NCBI RefSeq assembly: GCF_036885195.1
Contig: NZ_CP133656.1
Span: forward strand, 3,410,001 to 3,474,000
From: Pectobacterium cacticida
Lineage (GTDB): Bacteria; Pseudomonadota; Gammaproteobacteria; Enterobacterales; Enterobacteriaceae
Reading direction: 5' to 3'
Length of the DNA: 64,000 nucleotides
The notes beneath the pieces are model-generated. The model worked only from the letters and a program-made list of their open reading frames with translations, made no database searches and was not told the origin of the DNA. Below, piece after piece: positions 57,386-64,000 of this stretch. A program made the position numbers and the translations under genes. Each line of letters starts with the position of its first letter. The stretch's first letter is position 1.

Positions 57386-57683
57386 GATGATTGTCTTTAA
57401 GTGATTAACAGTGCACCGCATAAAACGCGCTACACCTATCATGACACTTATTTATAGTAATCGTTTCAGCTGTGTGGAAAACGACTTCTGACCTTCATCA
57501 CGCATGAGGCCAAACGCGGGATTAGCATGCGGACAACACAGAGGGAATCTTGAACAGCCGGTGAACGACCAACGGTCAGGGGAATTGTACCGGATTCGCG
57601 TTGAATTAAGGAGTAGAGGCATAAGAAAAATCTGTAAGCGTACTTATCAAAACAGGCTTTTCTTAACAGAAGGCAGTCATTAA

Positions 57684-57718
57684 ATGATATCGGCCACCAA
57701 TACGATGACCGATATCAT
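57684..57718 (-). terminator. Hairpin after azuC
   Basis: ATGATATCGG (57684-57693) pairs with CCGATATCAT (57709-57718); on the minus strand it is followed by TTTAATG. It would end the azuC transcript 15 bases after the stop. Confidence 0.55.
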
Positions 57719-57732
57719 GCATAGCACATGAC

Positions 57733-57819
57733 TTAAAACTGTGCGCCGGGCGGTACGTTTTTATACGTATTCAGATAAGCCGTCAGCATTTTTTTGAAGA
57801 TATTACGCACTTTTTTCAT
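57733..57819 (-). CDS. azuC: AzuC small protein
   Basis: 28 residues, the length of E. coli AzuC, starting MKKVRNIFKKML and ending TYKNVPPGAQF (E. coli: TFKDVPPGNMFR), so orthology is well supported. A basic amphipathic helix attaches it to the inner membrane; in E. coli it stimulates GlpD and its mRNA also pairs with cadA and galE messages. Leader of about 75 bases from a promoter next to the CRP site at 57939. No gene is seen in the rest of 57443-58187. Confidence 0.82.
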   Translation of the reverse strand: MKKVRNIFKKMLTAYLNTYKNVPPGAQF

Positions 57820-57938
57820 CTTGATTCTACTTACTCATTGATTGAACAACGCGATGGAGTAACGATTTTGTCTTACCTGGCGGAATCCGCCTTACGGCGA
57901 TAAATATTACAACCTCGGTACGGTAAATGCTATTTTTT

Positions 57939-57954
57939 TGTGATGCACATCACA
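57939..57954. promoter_or_regulatory. Perfect CRP site 2
   Basis: TGTGA-TGCACA-TCACA inside T and A runs, like site 1. On the minus strand a -10-like TAATAT (57909-57904) lies 40 bp away centre to centre, the same distance as at the first locus. Confidence 0.75.
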
Positions 57955-58187
57955 AAAAAATAGCATTGAACCAGAGCCGCTCCTTAGGCCAATTTCTTTT
58001 GTTGCGAATCATTACCACCAGTGATCACGCTATCGTTAGCTATGCTATGCTCTGGGTAAAAGGCGAAACTTTAGTCACCGTTCGTTATTAGTTGAATGCT
58101 ACTCGTTTTCGGTTAGCGCACTTTATACGCACACGACCACGCATTTCGTCACTGGTTATTCGCTGCTGAAGGCCTCTTACGACCCCC

Positions 58188-59399
58188 ATGGAAACCTGGA
58201 AACTTAACCTTTTCTCCGCCTGGCTGGGATGTTTTTTCACCGGGCTGGCAATGAGCCAGATATTGCCCTTTTTGCCGCTGTACATTGAGCAGCTTGGCGT
58301 TCATTCGCACGAGTCGCTAAGCCTGTGGTCCGGTTTGATCTTTAGTTCCTCCTTTATCATCTCCGCCATCGTTGCCCCACTGTGGGGGAGCCTCGCCGAT
58401 CGTAAAGGCCGCAAGCTTATGCTGTTGCGTGCCGCACTCGGCATGGCGATCGTTATGTCGTTGCAAGGATTAGCGACCAACGTATGGCAGTTGTTTATTC
58501 TGCGCGCATTAATGGGGTTGACCTCTGGATATATTCCCAATGCGATGGCGCTGATCGCCTCGCAGGTTCCGCGCGAAAAAAGCGGCTGGGCGCTGGGTAT
58601 GTTATCGACCGGGCAGATTGCCGGCGTGATCCTCGGCCCCTTATTTGGCGGCTTTATGGCCGATTATATTGGGTTACGCTTCGTCTTTTTCATTACGGGC
58701 GGCATGTTGTTCATCTGCTTTCTTATTACGCTCTTCGCGATTAAAGAAAGTGTGGTTAGGGTTACCAAAGAAAATCGACTCAGCGGGAAAGCGGTTTTTG
58801 CTTCATTACCCTATCCAACGCTGATTATCTGCCTATTCATTACGACAATGATGATCCAGATGGCGAACGGTTCAATTAGCCCAATCCTCACGCTATTCAT
58901 CCGCGATCTCACACCTGGTTCGGATAATATTGCCTTCATTAGCGGCGTTATTGCTTCCATTCCTGGCGTTTCCGCCCTGCTATCCGCTCCCCGTCTCGGC
59001 CGATTAGGCGACAGGATCGGCGCGCATCGCATCCTGATCGCCGCACTGGCGATCAGCGTACTACTGTTTCTGGTGATGGCGATGGTAAAAACCCCCACGC
59101 AGCTTGGCCTTCTGCGCTTTATATTGGGCTTTGCCGATGGTGCATTAATGCCAACCGTACAGGCGCTGTTGGTCAAGTACAGTAGTCAGCAGGTGACGGG
59201 ACGCATCTTTGGTTATAACCAATCATTTATGTATATGGGCAACGTGCTGGGGCCGTTAGTCGGTTCCGGCGTATCCGCGATGATGGGCTTCCGCTGGGTT
59301 TTTATCGTCACGGCCTTCCTGGTACTGTGTAACACCGTGCAACTCTTTTTCGCCTTTAGGAAGCTCCCCACGGCAAAGAAATCTCAGCGAGGCAAATAG
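58188..59399 (+). CDS. mdtG: MFS multidrug transporter MdtG
   Basis: 403 residues with 12 membrane segments and MFS motif A (GSLADRKGRKLMLLR) plus RALMGLTSGYIPNAMAL, as in E. coli MdtG (YceE). Drug/proton antiporter of the DHA1 type, linked in E. coli to fosfomycin and deoxycholate tolerance. Neighbour of lpxL in both genomes. Confidence 0.92.
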   Translation: METWKLNLFSAWLGCFFTGLAMSQILPFLPLYIEQLGVHSHESLSLWSGLIFSSSFIISAIVAPLWGSLADRKGRKLMLLRAALGMAIVMSLQGLATNVWQLFILRALMGLTSGYIPNAMALIASQVPREKSGWALGMLSTGQIAGVILGPLFGGFMADYIGLRFVFFITGGMLFICFLITLFAIKESVVRVTKENRLSGKAVFASLPYPTLIICLFITTMMIQMANGSISPILTLFIRDLTPGSDNIAFISGVIASIPGVSALLSAPRLGRLGDRIGAHRILIAALAISVLLFLVMAMVKTPTQLGLLRFILGFADGALMPTVQALLVKYSSQQVTGRIFGYNQSFMYMGNVLGPLVGSGVSAMMGFRWVFIVTAFLVLCNTVQLFFAFRKLPTAKKSQRGK

Positions 59400-59402
59400 G
59401 AA

Positions 59403-59431
59403 GCAGCATCAACATAACATCCTGATGCTGC
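59403..59431 (+). terminator. Hairpin after mdtG
   Basis: GCAGCATCA (59403-59411) pairs with TGATGCTGC (59423-59431), 3 bp after the mdtG stop. No clear T-run. Confidence 0.45.
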
Positions 59432-59502
59432 GCCATATCATAGTGGTGATTCCGGCAACATGCGTATTAGGGCACTAAACCTGCCTACGCTAACACCCGG
59501 AA

Positions 59503-59973
59503 TCAGCGTAGACGGGAATGGCCCGCTATCTGGCGAGTGTGACGACGGCGAGCGATCATACGTTCCCGTAGCGCATCATAGGCCCAGTTATACAGCACGG
59601 TATACGGCAGGAAAAACAGAAAGAAACCGATCTCCACTTTGAGTGCCTGCCATAAGGTGATGTTCAGCATCCACGCCGCCAGCGGTAACCCAATCAGAAT
59701 GAAACCGCCTTCAAATCCCAGTGCGTGGCCGATACGCACAGCGAGTCGGCGTTGTACGCGATCGGCAGGCCATAGGCGATCGAATATCGCGTTATAGATC
59801 ATGTTCCATATCATCGCAATGCTGGATAGCATAACCGCCAATGCACCCATATCAAAGAGCGGTTTATTCAACAACCAGGCACCGACTGGCGCGCAGATCG
59901 CTAATGCAATCAGCTCAAAGCCTATGGCATGGTACCAGCGTTCACGTAAGGTTTTATTGGTTTTGTTCTGCAT
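59503..59973 (-). CDS. PACE-family efflux transporter
   Basis: 156 residues with four membrane segments in two similar halves, each containing the pattern AxxxSxxxMxWNMxYNxxFDR or its mirror (YNWAYDALRER), typical of the bacterial transmembrane pair family. PACE proteins export biocides such as chlorhexidine and acriflavine or natural polyamines. Divergent from the LysR gene 134 bp away, which is the common regulator arrangement for this family. Confidence 0.88.
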   Translation of the reverse strand: MQNKTNKTLRERWYHAIGFELIALAICAPVGAWLLNKPLFDMGALAVMLSSIAMIWNMIYNAIFDRLWPADRVQRRLAVRIGHALGFEGGFILIGLPLAAWMLNITLWQALKVEIGFFLFFLPYTVLYNWAYDALRERMIARRRHTRQIAGHSRLR

Positions 59974-60107
59974 AGCCTATTCACTCTATCTTTATTGCGG
60001 ATGTGTTCTGACCATTATCATGGATGACACTGTATTACGGCCCGATTATCATCGTATAAAATGATAGAATAAAGTTAGTTTCCATCGATAAAACCGATAG
60101 AGGTAGG

Positions 60108-60989
60108 ATGCGTTATTCACCCGAATCCCTGTTAGCCTTTGTGACGACCGTCGATGCGGGATCGTTTTCCGCCGCCGCACGGCGATTGCATAAAAGCCAA
60201 TCCACCATTAGTGCCGCTATTGCCAATTTGGAAGCCGATCTGGGGTTAGTGCTATTTGATCGATCGGGTCATCAGCCTGTACTCACGCTAGCAGGCGAAA
60301 AGGTACTTTCTCATGTACAGGCGATCCTGTCGGCCAGTGAAGCCCTGGATGAGTTGGCGATCCGTTTGGCCGACCATATCGAGCCACGTCTGACGTTTGT
60401 GTTATCCGATATCTGGCAAGCTGCGCATTACGAACCGGTACTCAAGCGGTTCGCTCACCATTTTCCCGATATTGAATTTGAATGCCTGATAGCGGAAGGC
60501 GATGATGTCATCGATCTACTGCAAACGCATCGTGCGCATGTCGGTATATTGCGCGCGCAGGCAGATTATCCGCCCGATATAGCCGCGGCACGCTTGCAGA
60601 TTAAAACGGAAATGGCCGTCTTTGTGTCGGTATTCCACCCCCTAGCCAAAGAAAAAAGCGTGACCCGCAGCCAACTGGCGACAGTCCGCCAGCTCTATCT
60701 CAATACCTATAAACGTAGCGACCAGCCACAACCGCAAGGAATAGTCTGGTCTGCGCCGTCCTACCTTATGCTACTGGAAATGGCGCAGCAGGGGCATGGC
60801 TGGAGCATTCTGCCGCGCTGGTTAGTGGCGCAATACGACCAGAATAAGCTGGTGGAATTGCCGGTCGCGGGCTGGCCGCAGTGGATTGACGTGGACATTG
60901 TCTGGTCTAAACCCCATCCGCCCGGCCCAGCCGGACTGTGGATGATTGACCACCTTCTTGAACAGCAGGAAAACATCTTCTCTGGATGA
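60108..60989 (+). CDS. LysR-family transcriptional regulator
   Basis: 293 residues. N-terminal winged helix (LAFVTTVDAGSFSAAARRLHKSQSTISAAIANLEADLGLVLFDRSG) and a substrate-binding domain from about 90. It is divergent from the PACE transporter gene and therefore its likely regulator. In the gap, CGATAAAACCGATAG-type AT-rich repeats lie just before the ATG. The ligand is unknown. Confidence 0.92.
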   Translation: MRYSPESLLAFVTTVDAGSFSAAARRLHKSQSTISAAIANLEADLGLVLFDRSGHQPVLTLAGEKVLSHVQAILSASEALDELAIRLADHIEPRLTFVLSDIWQAAHYEPVLKRFAHHFPDIEFECLIAEGDDVIDLLQTHRAHVGILRAQADYPPDIAAARLQIKTEMAVFVSVFHPLAKEKSVTRSQLATVRQLYLNTYKRSDQPQPQGIVWSAPSYLMLLEMAQQGHGWSILPRWLVAQYDQNKLVELPVAGWPQWIDVDIVWSKPHPPGPAGLWMIDHLLEQQENIFSG

Positions 60990-61229
60990 GAATAGGTTTT
61001 CCCAGCATAGGACGCCTGATGCTTTCCCTCCGCGTCACCTTGCAAAAACACCCATTATTGTGACGCACCAAAGTAGTACTTCCCAATGAAAAACCCTACT
61101 ATGAAAGGGATTACTACTTGAGTATTCGCGGCACCCCCGCAGATGCCGCAATCGTGCGCCTTAATAATAAGATGTTGCATACGATAAGGTGAAAATTCAC
61201 TCATTCATACGATTGCAAGTGAGAACAAA

Positions 61230-62873
61230 ATGTCGAATAAACCCTTCTATTACCAAGATCCTTTCCCACTCAGTAAGGATGACACCGAGTATCGCCTGCT
61301 GAGCAGCGATTTTGTTTCTATCGCGCAATTCGAAGGTCAGGACATCCTGAAAATCGAGCCAGCAGCATTAACGCTTCTGGCGCAGCAAGCCTTCCATGAT
61401 GCTTCTTTCATGCTCCGCCCCGCTCACCAGCAGCAGGTAGCCGATATTCTTCACGACCCCGAGGCTAGCGAAAACGATAAATACGTGGCGCTGCAATTCC
61501 TACGTAATTCTGAAATTGCTGCCAAAGGTATCCTGCCAACCTGCCAGGATACAGGTACCGCTATTATCGTCGGTAAAAAGGGGCAGCGCGTGTGGACTGG
61601 CGCTAACGATGCCGAAGCGCTGTCCAGAGGCGTCTACAATACCTTTATTGAAGACAACCTGCGCTACTCGCAAAACGCGCCTTTGGATATGTACCAAGAG
61701 GTCAATACCGGCACCAATCTGCCCGCGCAAATTGACCTCTATAGCACCGAAGGTGAAGAGTATAAATTCCTGTTTGTCACTAAAGGCGGCGGGTCTGCCA
61801 ATAAAACCTATCTGTATCAGGAAACCAAAGCGCTACTGACGCCAGGTAAATTGAAAAGCTTTTTGATTGAGAAAATGCGTTCATTAGGCACCGCCGCCTG
61901 CCCGCCGTATCACATCGCATTCGTGATTGGCGGCACGTCGGCGGAAACAACGCTGAAAACCGTCAAGTTGGCGTCAACCAAGTACTACGATGAATTGCCG
62001 ACAGAAGGCAACGAGCACGGTCAGGCGTTCCGTGATATCGCCCTGGAGCAGGAGATTCTGGAAGCGGCGCGCGATCTGGGTCTGGGCGCGCAGTTTGGTG
62101 GGAAATACTTTGCCCACGATGTGCGGATCATCCGCCTACCGCGTCATGGCGCATCCTGCCCCGTCGGTATGGGGGTGTCTTGTTCCGCTGACCGTAATAT
62201 TAAAGGGAAGATCAACCGCAAAGGCATTTGGCTGGAACAGTTGGAACAAAACCCGGGGAAATACATTCCTGAACATCTGCGCGAAGCGGGCGAGGGCGAT
62301 GCGGTAAAAATAGACCTGAACCGTCCGATGGCCGAGATCTTGAAAACGCTGTCGCAATACCCGGTATCTACCCGACTCTCGCTGACCGGCACCATCATCG
62401 TCGGCCGTGACATTGCTCACGCCAAGCTGAAGGAACGACTGGATAACGGCGAGGAACTCCCGCAGTACATTAAAGACCACCCGATCTATTATGCCGGCCC
62501 GGCAAAAACGCCCGAAGGCTATCCGTCCGGTTCACTAGGGCCGACAACCGCAGGCCGCATGGATTCCTACGTCGATTTACTACAGGCCAACGGCGGCAGC
62601 ATGATCATGCTGGCAAAAGGTAACCGCAGCCAGCAGGTGACCGACGCCTGTAAGAAACACGGCGGCTTTTACCTTGGCAGCATCGGCGGGCCAGCGGCAA
62701 TCCTGGCGCAGAACAGCATTAAGAGCCTAACCTGTGTGGAATACCCGGAATTAGGGATGGAAGCCATCTGGCGGATTGAGGTAGAAGATTTTCCGGCCTT
62801 TATTCTGGTAGACGATAAAGGCAACGATTTCTTCCAGATGATCCAGAGCGCCAAGTGCGTGAAATGCGGTTAA
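61230..62873 (+). CDS. fumA: Class I fumarate hydratase (FumA/FumB type)
   Basis: 547 residues, very close to E. coli FumA/FumB over the whole length. The three cysteines binding the [4Fe-4S] cluster are in LPTCQDTG (C105), AACPPYH and VSCSADR. Interconverts fumarate and malate. FumA cannot be told from FumB here. The gap before it holds an inverted repeat AAGTAGTA/TACTACTT (about 61070 and 61112) that could be regulatory. A terminator follows at 62993. Confidence 0.93.
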   Translation: MSNKPFYYQDPFPLSKDDTEYRLLSSDFVSIAQFEGQDILKIEPAALTLLAQQAFHDASFMLRPAHQQQVADILHDPEASENDKYVALQFLRNSEIAAKGILPTCQDTGTAIIVGKKGQRVWTGANDAEALSRGVYNTFIEDNLRYSQNAPLDMYQEVNTGTNLPAQIDLYSTEGEEYKFLFVTKGGGSANKTYLYQETKALLTPGKLKSFLIEKMRSLGTAACPPYHIAFVIGGTSAETTLKTVKLASTKYYDELPTEGNEHGQAFRDIALEQEILEAARDLGLGAQFGGKYFAHDVRIIRLPRHGASCPVGMGVSCSADRNIKGKINRKGIWLEQLEQNPGKYIPEHLREAGEGDAVKIDLNRPMAEILKTLSQYPVSTRLSLTGTIIVGRDIAHAKLKERLDNGEELPQYIKDHPIYYAGPAKTPEGYPSGSLGPTTAGRMDSYVDLLQANGGSMIMLAKGNRSQQVTDACKKHGGFYLGSIGGPAAILAQNSIKSLTCVEYPELGMEAIWRIEVEDFPAFILVDDKGNDFFQMIQSAKCVKCG

Positions 62874-62992
62874 GTTAAATACGCGATAGAGAAGTTAGGA
62901 GAGATCTCGTGTGCCGATGCCCCTATTTTCGGGGCGTCCAGACCGTTGACAAACCTATTTGCCGAATGAAAATGGGCTTTATCAGCAACCTC

Positions 62993-63020
62993 AGCGCCCC
63001 GATTTTCGGGGCGCTTTTAT
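62993..63020 (+). terminator. Terminator downstream of fumarase gene
   Basis: AGCGCCCCGA (62993-63002) and TCGGGGCGCT (63006-63015) form a stem with TTTTATTTG behind it on the plus strand; it overlaps the norR stop. A weaker GCCCC/GGGGC stem lies at 62919-62935. Confidence 0.8.
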
Positions 63021-64000
63021 TTGATGCCCAGACGTTTCGCCAAACGGTGTAGGTTGCCGCTGTCTATTTCCAGTTCTCTCGCGCAGGATGACCAGTTGCC
63101 CCCATGACGCGCCAGCGTTTGCTGGATGATCCGACGCTGATAGCCGTCCGTGGCCTCTCGCAAGCCGCCGCTGATGAAATAATCTGGTGTGCTGCCAGTG
63201 GCACTCGGTTCCCCTGCAAAAGCATGAACGGGCTGGGAGGGAAGCTCAAGATTGAAATGCTCTGGGCCTAACAGCACTTCACCCGATTCCTGTCCCGCTC
63301 TTGCCAGCACAGTCGCGCGGTATATGGCATGCTCTAACTCGCGCACATTCCCCGGCCAATCGTACTGTTCCAGCAGCGCTCCCGCCTGCACGGTTAAGGC
63401 CAAACGCGCCAACCCCAGTTGAACACGGCTACGTTCGCAGAAAAACCCAGCCAACAGTGCTATATCCTGACGACGCTCACGCAGCGGCGGTACGGATAAG
63501 GGAAAAACGCTCAGACGATGGAATAAATCGGCGCGAAAAACACCATCCAGCACCGCCTGACGCAAATCACGATTGGTTGCCGCCAGTACACGTACGTTCA
63601 CTTTCAACGTGCTATCATCGCCCACGCGCTGGAGATCGCCATATTGCAATACGCGCAGTAACTTCGCCTGTAGCGTCAGCGACAGTTCACCAATCTCATC
63701 CAGAAATAGCGTGCCGTTATCCGCCATTTCAAATTTACCGGTACGGTGGTGAATCGCTCCGGTAAACGCCCCTTTTACATGGCCAAATAATTCGCTCTCC
63801 GCGACCGATTCCGGCAGCGCAGCGCAATTAAGATAGACCAACGGATGATCAGCCCGATGCGAACCACGATGGATCGCTCGCGCCACCAGCTCTTTGCCGA
63901 CGCCCGTCTCCCCCATGATCAGCACATTCAGGTCAGACCCCGCCACAATATCGACTTCTTTCTTTAGCCGCTGCATCGCTTCAGACAGCCCGACCATTTC
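63017..64000 (-). CDS. norR: NorR-like sigma-54 activator, 5' end outside window
   Basis: The last about 327 residues are visible; the frame is open to the window edge, so the N-terminal GAF sensor domain (with the iron centre that binds nitric oxide) is not seen. AAA+ domain: Walker A GETGVGKELVARAIH, ESELFGHVKGAFTGA with the sigma-54 contact loop GAFTGA, Walker B GTLFLDEIGEL. C-terminal Fis-type helix-turn-helix ends LARHGGNWSSCARELEIDSGNLHRLAKRLG, typical of NorR. It should activate nitric oxide detoxification genes located beyond the window. Confidence 0.85.
   Translation of the reverse strand, partial: EMVGLSEAMQRLKKEVDIVAGSDLNVLIMGETGVGKELVARAIHRGSHRADHPLVYLNCAALPESVAESELFGHVKGAFTGAIHHRTGKFEMADNGTLFLDEIGELSLTLQAKLLRVLQYGDLQRVGDDSTLKVNVRVLAATNRDLRQAVLDGVFRADLFHRLSVFPLSVPPLRERRQDIALLAGFFCERSRVQLGLARLALTVQAGALLEQYDWPGNVRELEHAIYRATVLARAGQESGEVLLGPEHFNLELPSQPVHAFAGEPSATGSTPDYFISGGLREATDGYQRRIIQQTLARHGGNWSSCARELEIDSGNLHRLAKRLGIK

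Noticed and set aside
61068..61120. FNR or NarL sites before the fumarase gene
   Set aside because: Only an AAGTAGTA/TACTACTT inverted repeat is visible; no full FNR palindrome was found, so no regulator is assigned.

Overview
The window looks like chromosomal DNA of a soft-rot enterobacterium (Pectobacterium or a close relative). This rests on recognisable enterobacterial core genes in familiar order (ghxP next to the yjcE-type antiporter, lpxL next to mdtG, a FumA/FumB-type fumarase, norR) combined with a large Rhs locus and a complete Tad/Flp pilus operon. The species call is inference; no rRNA or tRNA gene is present.

Region 1 (1-21148) is an Rhs locus. The 3' part of a DUF4123 adaptor gene is followed by a full-length rhs gene (704-5572) and its immunity gene. 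Downstream lie two tandem modules of about 6.6 and 6.4 kb. Each holds an Rhs C-terminal toxin tip and immunity gene, a terminator, symE-like and XRE genes on the minus strand, a CHC2/TOPRIM primase-ATPase gene, a tyrosine recombinase gene and a structured non-coding segment. A third tip and immunity pair closes the array. The same 12-bp sequence, GACCCGATAGGG, occurs in frame inside the rhs codons for DPIGL (5123), in front of orphan tip 2 (11739) and in front of orphan tip 3 (18170). Flanks of the three sites fit serial site-specific insertion of circular modules into rhs, each one giving rhs a new toxin end and pushing the old one downstream. The primase genes carry an 11-bp-phased repeat array near their 3' ends: same spacing in both copies, different repeat sequence. 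An IS256-family element with an 8-bp target duplication sits in the last codons of a third symE-like gene.

Region 2 (21149-45327, minus strand) reads as one very long transcription unit: flp, tadV, rcpC, rcpA, rcpB/cpaD, tadZ, tadA, tadB, tadC, tadD, tadE, tadF, tadG, then a ~1,900-residue LEPR-motif protein with beta-propeller and cadherin-like repeats, a TolC-like lipoprotein, two HlyD-like adaptors and a membrane M50 metalloprotease fused to an adaptor domain. No ABC transporter is present, so the last part is an unusual export system physically tied to the Tad pilus. A histidine kinase and OmpR-type regulator follow (45710-47936), with a 17/19 match to the Fur box upstream.

Region 3 (48290-64000) is mostly core and metabolic: sodium/proton antiporter, guanine/hypoxanthine permease with a possible PurR box, an hpxSAB-like allantoin operon divergent from an NCS1 permease, lpxL, mdtG, a PACE-type efflux gene divergent from a LysR regulator, class I fumarase and the 3' part of norR. 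Two loci encode 28-residue peptides of the AzuC type (52212-52298 plus strand, 57733-57819 minus strand). Each lies behind a perfect TGTGA-N6-TCACA CRP site, and the first is preceded by a second 23-residue ORF.
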